From Protea cynaroides (Eukaryota > Streptophyta > Magnoliopsida > Proteales > Proteaceae): a stretch of 64,000 nt of DNA. This document shows positions 31,563 to 44,261 of this stretch, piece by piece. Position numbers and translations under genes: made by a program. Where the stretch lies: contig CM053269.1 in the NCBI GenBank assembly GCA_028583415.1, forward strand, positions 31,252,254-31,316,253, written 5' to 3'. Numbering within the stretch: the first letter of the stretch is position 1; each line of letters starts with the position of its first letter. The notes beneath the pieces are model-generated. The model had not been told where the DNA came from, did no database searches, and saw only the letters and a program-made list of their open reading frames with translations.

Positions 31563-32208
31563 ATATTTCTGGACTTCATTAACCTACAAAACATGGAATA
31601 GGTTAACAGCCAACTGTTCCAGCAATGGGGAAGTCAGGAACAAGGGGGTGGCCTTGGTGAACTGCACCTACTAATGGGAGAGATGTGGTTTGTTTAGATC
31701 ACAGGGGATCACTAATTTATATTAATGGTGCAGAGTTGAAAGAAATGTATTTATTTACCTTGGCAGTTTTGTCTACCATTATTATATGATCTAAAGTGCT
31801 CCAACATGCAATTCTCAAGCCGGATGCAATCCCTGTTAATTTGTCAGTTGAGTATAATAATTACAAACTACTGGAAGAAAAAAAATGATTTATTAGGATT
31901 AATAACTTTTCCATGACAAAAAGCATTTTTTTTTATCTGGGATGAAAATTAAAACTTGCAAGTTCCTTGGTAATCTTGCAAGCTGAGAAATTGAGTGGGA
32001 TATATTTGTAAGCATTTATGTATTATTATTTTTGTTTTTTTGTTTTGGGTGGGGGGGATGGGTGGGTTTGGGTGTTAGAATCATGTATTAGTACTGTGAC
32101 ATATATATGTATTTTGAGTATTATTATTACTTCTTCACCCTTTCAGACTGGGGTCATCTCCATAAATGATGAAAGGGAGATTATTTGAAATTCAGATTCT
32201 TACAGATC
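31563..32208. other. UXT 3' UTR and convergent spacer to the MATE gene
   Basis: 646 bp between the two stop codons of convergent genes. It contains poly-T and a GGGTGGGGGGGATGG run (32044-32060). The portion from about 31649 rightwards is duplicated at 43888. Confidence 0.7.
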
Positions 32209-35200
32209 TCAGTGAAGCAAACTGGTTTCCAAATCATACAAATGTCCCTCTGCAGCCCTAGTCAGCTCCTGGGCTCTCTTTGCTTGGTGCTTCCAGTCAG
32301 TTCTGATCAATGTATACATCATCATGCTCAAGCATGAAGCTTCTGCTGCTCCAAGCCCAAACCACAGCCCCAGGAAGCCTATCTTGAACCCAAAACTCAT
32401 GAGTACTGCTATTGGCAACCCAATGAGGTAAAAGGAGCCAAAATTTATATTTGCTCCGACCCTAGGCTGTGCAGACCCCGTCAAGACCCCACACGCAGCT
32501 GTCTGGGGAGCATTCCCAAGCTCACACAGTCCTAAGATGGGAAGTGCAATGGATGTTAATGCAAGGATTTGTTCCTTGTCTGTGAACATTCTTCCCCACA
32601 TATTCCTCACAGCAGTTGTAAAAATCACAGCTGAGAACCCGCATGCAGCCGCTACAGAAAGCCCAATTATGGCTGCCGATTGAGCTCTTGCAGGACTGTT
32701 TGCCCCCAACTCATGACCCACACGAGTTGACAAGGCCATGCTCAATGAATGAGGAAATACGTAGATTAAGCTTGTAGTTTGTATGAGAATTCCCATTGCT
32801 GCGACGCTGGCCTGCGGGTTGATTAATAATCCACACAGAAGCTGCATGAGTTCATACCACCACCATTCCAAGCACACAGACACTGCACTAGGCATTGCTA
32901 GAGCCAGCAAAGGGCGCCAACCTTGAAACCACGACGTCAATGATGCCCCACTCCAAGGCTTTAATGATTTTCTTGATCGAACTAGATACACCAACAATCC
33001 CAGATTCAAGTTCAAGGAATGGCAAGCTGAGCCCAATGCAACACCCTTCACCCCCAAATTCAAGTATATCACAAGCAAATAGTTGATGGGAAGGTGTAGG
33101 ATCAATGCAAAAATAGCAGCTAAGGTTAAGGGTGTAGTTAAGCCTTGGGTCCTTAGGAAGATCCTCAAAGGGTGGAGGTGAGCTTGGGCCAACAAGTCAG
33201 GAAGAGAGAAAATGAGATAAACCTTAGCCATTGATGTAACAGCCGGGTCTTGACCCATCCAAAGTAAGAGATGATCCATGCTTAGCCAGAGAAATGATAT
33301 AGGTATGGTGACAAGCAAGAGTAGACAAAAGGTCTTTTGGAAGGTTTGGGTAAGAAGATTCCACCTCTTGGCTCCATATGCTTGGCAACAGATAGGTTCC
33401 ATTCCCATGGCTAGACCTTTGATAACAGAGTACCCTGTAATGTTTGCAAACCCAATTGAGAGTGAACCACCAGCTAACTGAATGTCCCCTAGGTATCCCA
33501 AGAAGAGCATTGAGATGATGGATCTTGAATACAAAAGAAGGCTTGTCAATAGCATGGGTAATGCGATCTTTACTAGAGATATTAGCTCCTCTTTGATCTG
33601 TAAGATTTGCAAAAACAAGGATTAGTACTGCTCACCATAAAATATTTATGGGAAAAGGAACTCTTTGTTCCTTGAAATTTGGGCTTCTTTTCTCTCTCCT
33701 TGAAGTGACAGACTATCGATCTTTCCTGTACTCTATTTTCCCAGTTAATGTATAAGATTTCAATTTATTTCTCTACATTATAGATCCCATTCCCAAGGTT
33801 TCAAAATACGCATAAGATTGTAATATATCACATAACTTAAATTGAACCTGGTTTCACCATAATTTTTTTTTGTGTGAAAAACACCATACTTTTAATTGAG
33901 ATAAGACTTAATTGAATCGAGTTGAAAATTTTAATTTAATGGATTTTGGAAAATGTTTGAAGAGTGAATATTTAAGACAATATTAGACAACAAATAATAT
34001 TAAGATAAATCAACATGACCATGGCTATCATGGGCTGATCAACAAAATAAATCAACATCCTCGGCTATGAGGTAATCTCACATATACTACTGTGAGGTCA
34101 CCTCACCACCACCAGCTCTGACTCCATAACAGGAATCCAGAGCAGGAGAAGTAACATAAAATGGGTTGAAATCGTTTTCAATTATTGGAGGTTTCAATCG
34201 TTCATCCAGCGATTGTAGTTAATTAGGCTCATCTATCGATGTATTGATAGACACGCTCAATTAACTCTAATCGCTAGATTAATAATTGGAACATCTAATA
34301 AGTGGAGACAAATTGGATAGGATGCATAGAAAAAATAATTCATGCAGATCCTCCAAGTTCATCACCCCATTTCTCAGGAAGGGGACTTTGTCAGAATTAG
34401 GGTCTTTATTCCAAAGAAGAGGCTCAGTTTCCAAAGGAGTAAATTAAAAAAAAAAATCAATTTTAGCTTGCCAACGTGGACCAATGAGGAGACAAATGTT
34501 GCAAAAGAGTATTCCATGGTCAGAAAATGTGGTCAAAGTCAAAACCTTTATTCATTAATTAAGGGAATATGATAGTTATCACTCAGTTAGGTGACAACAA
34601 ACCTTTTCACTCAGTGTTTGAACCATGAGAGAACTTAAATATTCTGACAATCCCTTTTTTCTTAAATACCCAAACTGTCTGTATATATTATGATTTTCAT
34701 GATAATTCAATAAAAATATATTAAAAGAAATCAATGACATCAACTTTTATCACCCAATCATAAAAGAGATACAGCCTCTAACGGTAGAATTTTTTTATTT
34801 TAAAACAGCCTAAAAAATATTAAGCATTCTAGAACACAACAAAGCATATTCACAGGTAGCAGAGAAACAGTAACAGAAAAAGAGAAAAGAGAGTATAGCA
34901 TGTAAGTTTATACAGCCTTTGAAGATGTTAAGACTCATGAAAATCTGATCTAAAGTGGGGAAAAAGACCCATATGGGATCAGAAGTTTCTGAATAATCCT
35001 GACATAAAATGGCAAACTATAGAATGACACGACAAATTCAATGAAGACTGATTCAAATCCAACCAAACATGGTGACTAAAGTAAACTCAAAGAGGCATCA
35101 GAGAATCTCAGACTCAGATCATCCATCTCCATCAACCCTATTTTCAATTCAAAATTTTCTGACAGATAGTGACCTGATCAGTCTCTGGACTTAAGTCCTA

Positions 35201-37209
35201 AATGATTCTCTTTCCTTTTCTTTCCTTTTTCTAGGGATTAAAAGTGTTCATTTTCCCCCTTCCAAACTTCAAGTTTGATCTATCACCATCAACCCTATAA
35301 TTATCTTCATGCATCTTGTAGTGTGTATAAAGTCATTCTTCTAATCGTTAATAATGATAGGTTATATATATATATCAACTATTAGGACAATTAGATAATA
35401 TTTTTCATAAAAGAAGGATCCAGCTTTTATACACGGATCCTTCATCGTAGGAGGGTCAAATTTTGTATTATTTTCCTTCCCTCTTATCTAACATCGGTAT
35501 GCACTCCGTGTGATCTTTAACCATTGGATCTATACTGAACTCTCTCTAGCACTGGAGAAGATCTGAGTCCATGTGTGCATGCATATGGCAAGGGAGGTAA
35601 TCTACGCACCTTGCTTTCTGCGCATGGAGTATCATGTGCTTTCAGATGATTTACATGAGATTTCAGTTCAATCATTTGGTCTATCATGTATTACACAATT
35701 TATCTTGTATCTTCCACCATTCACAATTATTAAGAATTATAGATGTTGGTTTTGTTTTACTCTAATTGGCTATGAAGCAAATCAACCCATTTGAACTAAA
35801 AATTTTTCAATGAGCAGGTAAGCTAGGCCCTGCCCATACTGCCTATAGTTAACTTACCATGCATATTGCCAATGCACATTTGTTGAAATGGAAAGTTCTA
35901 TAATTCTTGCTCAGAATTCATAAAATTTGGAGAAAAAAATTCTAAAAGAAGAGCAAAAGAAAAAAAGATTTTTTTAATCAAAAGGTAAGAAGAAAAAGGA
36001 AAAAGGAAAAAATGGAGGTAATAAGAAGCTTTCTTTGGATGGAAGCTCAAGAGCTACAGTGGACAAATGAGTTGACGTGAAAGAGTTTTCTCCCCCAAAA
36101 CGTCATGGAAAAAAAAAAAATACAAAATGGAAAATGACAAGTAATCTTGGTGGGGTCATAATAATGAGTGTCCTAAGGGTGGTAGCAGTTGAAGTGATTT
36201 TATTGTACCTAAATATTTAGGTATTCTGCACTCTAGTGGGGAATATTGGAACGACATACGTTAGTAGAAAAATAGGAGTACAAAGAAGATCAATAATCGA
36301 TTTTTTTAGAAAAGAGATAGTGAAGTCTAGATTTAAAGGAGAGAAAAAAAAAAGCTATGTAAGATGAAAATGCAAACGTACCTCCATTTTCCATTAGTTT
36401 GATACTCTACCATTTTTTTTGAATATTTTCAACACACTCAAATGAAACCCAAATTTGACATACTAATATCTAGACTAAAGCCTTTGAACAGGGTCCACTA
36501 AAGATTGAGTTGAGTTCTTTTTCTTTTTTTTTGATACTTGAGTTGAGTTAATCTACATGTGTATGCTGTACATATACCCAATGCATGCCCAGCATCTGGG
36601 ATCTTCTATAAACATGTAAAAAGAAAACAGTAAATGAGAGAAATGTCGTGTGCTGATCATTTATGTGCAGCACTGCACACACATGTGTAGTGGAAGTACG
36701 CTATGAAATAAGAGAATTGTATGCATTGAGAAGTTTTTATGGCACAATAAACTTAAAAAAGAAAAGAAAAAGAAAAATAAATTGTATTAACATATAATTT
36801 AAACATAAGGTTTAGGTTGTTGGTGGGCACAATCATATTGCAAATAAAACTTTTAAATTTATTTTGGTCATGGGATTACGAGTTCGATGATAATTTCATA
36901 CACTTGTTTTATTAGAATCAAGAATAGGAAGTTTTCATTGATGGATAACTCTTACACAAAAACATTCTATTTTAAATAAATAAAAAAAATCTATAATAGA
37001 CCATTGCTGAATGGTAATATTAACATATATTATATATGGTGCCACAAATAAGGGTGATGTAACAGTTCTGATCATAAGAACAGTCTAGATTACTCATATA
37101 TTAAAAAAATAAATTTTTACTCAAAGAGGATAACTTAGTTGGCACAAATTAATACTTTAAAATGAAGAGGTCATGAGTTCAATTTTTTTTGGGACCATAT
37201 TTATCGCTT

Positions 37210-37242
<33 letters not shown>

Positions 37243-38052
37243 ACATATATTAGATATGGAAAAGAATTATTTTTATCGAGTCAGGTTTCTCAGCAGTTAC
37301 GTGCATTCTCCACGTGAATCTTATATCTATCCGTGGAATGTGGGATCCGGCTCTAAAGTGTGGGTCCCACAACTCATAGATAGAGATGAAATCACGTGAA
37401 AGATGCACGAAAGTGCAGGCGACCATGGCCACCTTTATCCAATTGAGCATGGATAAGTGACACGTTTATTTGGAGTCTTTAATTGCGTTCTTAAGTATTG
37501 GTTATTACTTATTAAAGAAAGAGCTGGTCACTATTATACGTGGTGTAGTGTAGATTCTTATACTAGATATCATGGGTTCAAACTCAGACTATCTCTCTAA
37601 CTCTCTCTCTCTTCATAACTCTCCTTGATAATGTCCAAAAATCCAACGGAGCCGTTACTTTGACGTACTTTCCGACGTAGGTTTCGCCGGGAAAGAGCAT
37701 GCCAGCCACTCAACAGCCAACCCAACCCAATGGAAAGATTTGGCCGTAAAATATCTCCATTTCTTATTGTAAAGAGAAAATTAGGAGTAGATCAAGAAAA
37801 GGGGAGAGAGAGAGAGAGAAATCCAAAAAGCTTCAACTGCGAAATCTATGTTTCTGATCCAAAAGAGACAAACCAAGAAGAAAAAAAGACTGTTAGTGTT
37901 ACCTCACTCATGGGCAAGGATGGTAAAAAGGCTCTGATGATGCTGTGATCTTGTTCTTCATTCTTATTATCTTCATTCCTTTCATCATCTGTAGAGGCCA
38001 AGGGATGATGATCACCGCATAAAACTGCCTGAGATTCTTTGAGTGGACACAT
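32209..38052 (-). CDS. DTX: MATE efflux transporter (DETOXIFICATION 48-50-like)
   Basis: Two exons: 38052-37903 (50 aa) and 33597-32209 (462 aa plus stop), joined at phase 0 across a 4.3-kb intron with donor GAG|GTAACA and acceptor CTTACAG|ATCAAAG. The product is about 512 aa, normal for plant MATE proteins. Exon 1 encodes a hydrophilic N-terminus, MCPLKESQ ... MSE. Exon 2 carries twelve expected membrane helices with ALPMLLTSLLLYSRS, LAGGSLSIGFANITGYSV, GMEPICCQAYGAKR, EWWWYELM, ASVAAMGILIQTTSLIYVFP and LGLCELGNAPQTAACGVLTG. These match the DTX48-50 branch. Members export or sequester small metabolites with H+ or Na+ coupling; substrate unknown. An ATG at 33618 in the same frame reads intron sequence and is not the start. 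The gene is convergent with UXT, and exon 2 is duplicated at 44 kb. Confidence 0.88.
33598..37902 (-). other. MATE intron 1 (4.3 kb)
   Basis: AT-rich with several poly-A/T tracts, including about 31 A at 37210-37240. A small foldback occupies about 37299-37411. No other element or gene is recognised. Confidence 0.75.
37299..37411. mobile_element. Small foldback element (MITE-like), copy 1
   Basis: The arms ACGTGCATTCTCCACGTGA and, reverse-complemented, CGTGCATCTTTCACGTGA bracket a centre with GTGGGTCCCACA. A relative with the same centre and plan lies at about 40496-40628. It is in the MATE intron near exon 1. TSD not determined. Confidence 0.5.
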
Positions 38053-38362
38053 ATTGAATACAAGAAACTGCAGCAACTTCACCTAGCTAACATAAACGAG
38101 ACAGAGATACAAGTTAAATGACAAGAATGGAGAGACAGAACTCGGAAAAGAAATTTTACAACAGCAGACCTTGTTGTCGTCTTCAAATGCTTTGATTTTG
38201 AGTTGGTATTGTGTTACATGGAGGAAGGTTTTGACTCCATGGCTTGGAACTTGAAAGTGTTCTTGGAAGGTAAAGGCAGAATGGAAGAGAGGAGGAGGGT
38301 TGGAAAATGGGAAGCAAATGGAACAGAAAATTAAACAATAGGAACCGCAGTCCAAGAGCACT

Positions 38363-38370
38363 TATTTATA
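38363..38370 (-). promoter_or_regulatory. TATA box of the MATE gene
   Basis: TATAAATA on the minus strand in the context CCCTATAAATAAG, about 310 bp upstream of the ATG at 38052. A leader intron is possible, since CTGCAG lies shortly before the ATG. Upstream, a foldback MITE ends 74 bp away. Confidence 0.6.
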
Positions 38371-38443
38371 GGGTTTTATGGCATTGTTTATTTTAGTACT
38401 ACTAACAGCCGGTAGCAGTGTATGTGTATGCCCTTCAAGATTT

Positions 38444-38593
38444 GGGCCCGGATCGTCTGTCTGGCTGCCAAGCGGGCATTGAGGATCTCAGCCTCTTATA
38501 AGGCACCAGGACACTGCTGCTTGATGCCTAGATGCCTTATGAGAGGCTGGGATTGTGACCGCCGTTTAGCAGCCAAACAGAGGATCCTTACGC
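38444..38593. mobile_element. MULE-type foldback MITE at the MATE promoter
   Basis: 150 bp whose two halves are inverted repeats of about 65 bp (CTGTCTGGCTGCCAAGCGG against CTGTTTGGCTGCTAAACGG; CAGCCTCTTATAAGGCA against CAGCCTCTCATAAGGCA). Both sides carry the 9-bp repeat TCAAGATTT (38435-38443 and 38594-38602), the TSD length of Mutator-like elements. It could form a long hairpin RNA. Confidence 0.85.
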
Positions 38594-38997
38594 TCAAGAT
38601 TTAAGGGGGAAAATGGCTTCTGGATGGTTCTTCTGAATACTTTTCCCATGCGATGGACACGTGTAATAGTTCGATGCTGCCATATAAGATGCCAACTCTA
38701 CGACTCGCTGTATTTCCTTTTCTTTCTCTCTTATTGAAATTCTCTACGGTATCAAATAATTTAGAATTTTTTTCCCCTTTTACATAATATATTTGTCTAG
38801 TTAATGAAGATAATTCTTTTCATTATACCTGTCTATTCAAAAAACATGTGAGATCTTGATAGTGACATAATGAAAAGTTCAAAAACCCATTATACCCTTA
38901 ATTTTAATTGTTTTTGAAAATACGATGAAATAATTAAAAGAAGATGTCATGTTCTAAAGATACATATAGAATTGTCATGCAGACAATCATATAGATA

Positions 38998-38998
<1 letters not shown>

Positions 38999-39044
<46 letters not shown>
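38999..39044. repeat. CA dinucleotide microsatellite
   Basis: An uninterrupted run of about 23 CA units. Confidence 0.97.
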
Positions 39045-39046
<2 letters not shown>

Positions 39047-39305
39047 TTAAATAACAAGATGGTTTATTGTTTCTATATCTTAGGTTTGAAACAGATTAAA
39101 TAACAAGATGGTTTTGGTCCTGACCATTTAATTAGGATTAGAACTAATAAAGTACCGAGCCGACTATGTAGAATCATCCCGATTTATACCCTTAACTCAA
39201 TGCATCCCCATGTCCTTCAATTGATGAAGCTGAAAATATTAAGAGGGAACGTGATCGATGGAGAAAATAAAAAAAGAAATGGATAACGTCCTCCATAGTT
39301 GATCT

Positions 39306-39590
39306 CTCTTTGGTATGTATTATAGAATTAATTAGATAATATATTATGATATATGTAATTGATTGGTATGATTTATAATATTTATTTATATTTTAAAATA
39401 AATTAATATTATATAAAACCTAGAATTAGGTTAGGAGGTATTTATCATTATTACGATAATCTTTTATTACTTCTTTATCTCTAGTGGTAGTGAATGGTTA
39501 TTATTTATGACTCATAATTTATTCTCATAAATGATTTGTCATAAATAATCCATAAATATAAATATAAACTATACCAAAGAGAACCTAAAA
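39306..39590. mobile_element. AT-rich foldback MITE (tentative)
   Basis: The left end TCTCTTTGGTATGTATTAT and the right end, reverse-complemented, TTCTCTTTGGTATAGTTTAT form inverted ends around a very AT-rich 290-bp core. This is the plan of Tourist-like MITEs. No clean TSD was found. Confidence 0.5.
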
Positions 39591-40094
39591 TAAAATACAT
39601 AATATGAAGAATTGATTTGCTTTCATCGTTCATAATAAATTATTAATTTTTAGGATATTTTCATATGCTACTACCAAATAGCTAGCATTTACTATTTGCA
39701 CTAAATTGACTGAAATAATAGAATGAAGAAAATTTTAAACGATGGATGCATGTTGGGTGGATCCATTCTGGAAGTTAGATGATATAAGCCTAATATTGGG
39801 TGGATCAAGCTCAATATTGATGGGTGTTTTTCTTTGGTCTTCAACTGACTAGGGAGAAAGGAGTTCAAAGACTTTGGGTTGAATTTGATTCATCCTAAGT
39901 GGCAGTATGTATGCAAAAACAAGCCATTCCTTGGGTTTTCCAACAACAATAGATACAACTGTCTGCTTTGTTGTCTTCCAAAACTTGAAAAACTACTCTG
40001 ACAGATTCTCTAGTAAAGAATGTTGCAAGATCATGTGTCTCCTCTATCTGGCATGATCATTTGCCTTTTGAAGATGTCTCTTAGCCACACCACA

Positions 40095-40790
40095 ACAAAA
40101 TTGATTCTTTAATTAGGACTGTCAAAAAGTTTATACCCATCACAAGTAATATTCCATAAAATGACGGTTGTTAGCTACAGTCATAAAAGAGCTGAGAATT
40201 ATTTTTCCATGGAGGCTAACTATTAATGACGGTAATAATCATCCGTCACAAATAATATTCCATAAACACACTAACTACTAAAGACGTTATTATCCTGATG
40301 GAAAGATTAGGCCATAAACGATGGATAGTTCATAGATACTGTTGTAAATGAGTTACGTGGCAAGGGAAATTTGTTTTTCCGTGGAGCTAATTATTACCAA
40401 TGTTATCCTTAAAACGTCGCAAATATTTGGCCCTAAAACAATAGAAGAGTATAAGCATTGTGAATGAACTGTGGGAAGTCCTTATGAGAATAGTTCATCT
40501 GTATGTACATGAACTCTCCATGGGATCCCATCACCGTTCATATCCAGTGAGTCCCACACTCTAGAGGTGGGTCCCACACCACATTGATGGTGATGAGATT
40601 TCATGGAGAATACATGTACATGCAGGTGATCCGAACTCAGCCCATATTCGATGGAAAAATTATTTCCATTGTAAAAGGTTGACTATGCATGATGGACGGT
40701 AGATACCGGTGCAATAATTTATCAATGACGACGAACACAAGCAACCGTCGCAAACATCCATCGAAAATCCCCCCCTTTTTCTACCGTGGG
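40095..40790. mobile_element. CACTA-like terminal fragment with subterminal repeats (tentative)
   Basis: Starts near CACACCACAACAAAATTGA, resembling the CACTACAAnAAAA end of CACTA elements. It is followed by several copies of (C)CGTCACAAATAATATTCCATAAA / GACGGT units. No transposase is present and the other end is not identified. Confidence 0.4.
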
Positions 40791-41861
40791 ATGTTCAAGA
40801 AAGATTGAGATATAGTTTTGAATATTGATGTGCAGGGTTTTTTCTATCTAACTAGTTATCTTTGATTGGCTTGATTTCCTACTGATAGTAATGTATGTTC
40901 CAAATATATATATATATACATATATGAATGACTCGTAGTCGTACTTAGACAAGCCAACTCGGATACAACGTGATCAATATCTGTTTTTTTTGTATTATTT
41001 TTTTTTCCATATGGGTGTTACCTAGACGTACTCTTTTATCCACTTTTATTTATTAAATTCTTTACTGAACATTTTGTCCCAAAAAAAAATTTTAAATTTT
41101 TATTAAGGGTTTGATTTTAATTTTATAAAATTAAATTCTATGATTAAACCATGTGATTGTGCAACATCATTATGGTGAAATAGATTTTTAACTCTTTGAA
41201 AGTACATAAGACACTTAAACCCATTTCTTCACTAATTCTTCTCTTTTATTAATTTCAATGTAAATGCTTTCAGAAGCCAATGCATGCGGGAACCAAATAA
41301 GATTACTCTATTGAACTCAGGCAGCTCGCATTACATGCTGGTCTTTTAGTAATTTCTAAGGGTCCGTAAATGTAACAGGGTCAGTTTCATATAATCGATT
41401 GATTCCTCTTAAAGCAGACTCATTGGATTATCACTGAAATCTTAATATAGAAAAACATGTTTGATATTACATTTGGGGTTTGACACAAACTTCACAATGA
41501 TAAAATCCAATTACAATAAGTGATTGTAACCGAGTCCTTTAAACAAGTTTAATTAACCATGGTAATACCAATGCGTGACAAACATCCGCAGAGGATGAGG
41601 CCATTGGCACTGGTCTTGCTATAAATGCTATGTAGGGTTTTTCTATAAATGGTTTGTTATGGCAATGATGACTCAGATTACTGTCACTAGAAAAGGAAAC
41701 CTCCAAGGTTCCTGAGTGCATTGAAGCATTAGTTTAAGTTGAACTGGGTATAGAATTGAGGATGGTAGAAGTGGAGCACTTTAATCCATGACTTGTTTAT
41801 TGTACATGCAATATTACTTGAGTGGGGATGAGGAGGGACCACCTTAACCAGCTTATCACTC

Positions 41862-41862
<1 letters not shown>

Positions 41863-41895
<33 letters not shown>
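41863..41895. repeat. GA dinucleotide microsatellite
   Basis: An uninterrupted run of about 16 AG units. Confidence 0.97.
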
Positions 41896-41898
<3 letters not shown>

Positions 41899-43887
41899 AG
41901 AGCTTTTGCTTAAGATTTAGGGGACAGCTCTGGGAGACTCATTAGAAAAGAATGGAAACGTATCCAATCGGGTGAATGAAGCAGGAAGGAGTAACATTGC
42001 TGATTAGGCTGTAAAGGTCGGTTGAGGATGGGGATAGTGCTTCCCAATTCCAAAAGTCCCCCTCTGTGCTTTCTTGTATATCTATATATTATATTTTCTT
42101 ACTTTCTCAGCTCTGTCTCTCATTTGATTGGAACTGCAAACAGTGATGAACGACAAAATAATACCTTGAAGAGGATTGGGGCACAACATTCTATCCTTTA
42201 ACTAGTGCACCACATGTCTTACACAGTGAAAGTAGCACATCTCATCTTTCACTCCACCCGAGAGAAATGGATGGATAAAGCCCAACATGTAAAGGAAAAC
42301 TTTTTCTCCAATTTTATAATACACCCAGATATATGTAATGACGGAGACCCACCGACAGCTGAGCTTGTCTTTTGTTTCCTAAACGTCTTAATTCCAAAAG
42401 TTTTTGATGTCTTCAAATTGGGAGGACATCTATTAGAATCTTATATGTTATTGAGAAAATAAAAGTATAAGAAGAATTAAGAAGAATTAGTAATTAATTA
42501 CTTAAAAGAGAAAGAAAAGAGAGAGAAAGGAGATCTAGATTTCATGGAAGAGAGAAATGGAGACACAAGTATATGCCGGTAGCATGTACTTCATTTTCCC
42601 TAAGGGAGAAAAATCTACAAGCTAATGGGGTATATTGAAATCTTATATGTTGGTGGGAAAAATGGAAGTACAAGAAAAATCGGTAGTCAGTCACTTGAAG
42701 GAGAGAGGAGAGAAGAGAGAGGAGAGAGAAAGGCAATCGAGATTTCAAGAAAGAGAGTGATAGAGGCAAAAGTAGATGCCCATGTGGGTAACCCCAGATG
42801 TCGCGTGGGCTGGCCACGCGGTCTCTTTTTAAGGGATCAGACCGGTTTATTTGCCATTCTTAAGGGAGAGAACGTAGGTTCAGAATCGCCACCTGAAATA
42901 AGGGTTCAGGATCCAGTGTGCCCGCTTCACCAACAAAAGGGACGGACATAACTCCACATGGATATAGGCATTGGTATTCAAGACAAAGTCTAGGTAGGGG
43001 GTCAAGTTATAGAAGTGGGTAGTGTGAGTAACCTCCTTGGCTCTGGGAGATCCAGCTTGCTACTGGGCACAGATGGTAAAATATTCCTTCCTTTCCTACC
43101 AGTCTAACCACTTGCCAATAATTGCTAACACAATTTCTACCCCCATGCCAATGAGATGAAGATAGAATGCATGCCTAGGATCTAGCTTGTGACCTTATGG
43201 TAAATTATTCTATATATAGTAATGCGAACAAGTACCTTGATTTGTACTATCTTTAATAGGAATTTAAAGAAAGTAGGAAAGCAGACATACTTATTATGGA
43301 CAGAGAATGAAAATCTTATAGAAAATCTACATTTCCCTCCCTTATGAATATAACTAAATAAAACGACTTACCTAGATTAGACCCTGCTAGGGGGAACAAT
43401 TGAGCTGGGATTTTTGCTTCCTTGGACAGCACCTCTAAACTCCTATATTTTTTGTGTTCAGGCTCAAGGGGCAAACTACATTTCTCACTATGTCGGGAAA
43501 ATTTGATCACAACTCGAAGGGTAAAATGATAAAAACGGAATATGGTGTATCTAAACAAGGGAAGTCCTAACACTTTTTAGTTCTAGATTCCAGATCATTC
43601 AGTCACACTTTATAAAAGAGGAAAGCCTCAATTTATAGCAAATTCTTGGATGCTAGCACGATGCCACAGTGCTTAACCGAGGCTCTGTATGCCAAATACC
43701 ACAGCACCATGTAGAGTGCATGTGGCTCCAAGAATCAGTTACACGTTCATCAATCCACTGTGTCCTTTTAAGCCGTAGATAGAGGTCACTTTCTCCCCAC
43801 TCTCTATCCTGCGGCTTTGGTGTACTAATGCGGGGCCGCATTTATACTACGGATCCTTGTTTCTTTACTATGGAGCCGTGGTAAAGG

Positions 43888-44230
43888 CCTTGGTGAACTG
43901 ATCACAGGGGATCACTAATTTATATTAATGGTGTAGAGTTGAAAGAAATGTATTTATTTACCTTGGCAGTTTTGTCTACCATTATTATATGATCTAAAGT
44001 GCTCCAACGTGCAATTCTCAAGCCGGATGCAATCCCTGTTAATTTGTCAGTTGAGTATAATAATTACAAACTACTGGAAGAAAAAAAATGATTTATTAGG
44101 AATAATAACTTTTCCATGACAAAAGCATTTTTTTTTTTATCCGGGATGAATTAAAACTTGCAAGTTCCTTGGCAATCTTGCAAGCCGAGAAATTGAGGGG
44201 ATATATTTGTAAGCATTTATGTATTATTAT

Positions 44231-44261
<31 letters not shown>

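Larger units (their letters stand above)
38604..43887. other. Intergenic region without a recognised gene
   Basis: Contains a CA microsatellite (38999-39044), a GA microsatellite (about 41863-41895), a foldback at about 39306-39590 with TCTCTTTGGTAT ends, a CACTA-like repeat tract (40095-40790), a foldback at 40496-40628, and a diverged direct duplication of about 160 bp (42431-42590 against 42631-42790). The ORFs in it are short and unsupported. Confidence 0.7.

Noticed and set aside
33598..33618. ATG at 33618 as start of the MATE protein (469 aa ORF).
   Set aside because: The seven codons before ATC read TTTTTGCAAATCTTACAG, a splice acceptor. An upstream exon with typical N-terminus and GT donor (38052-37903) joins in phase.
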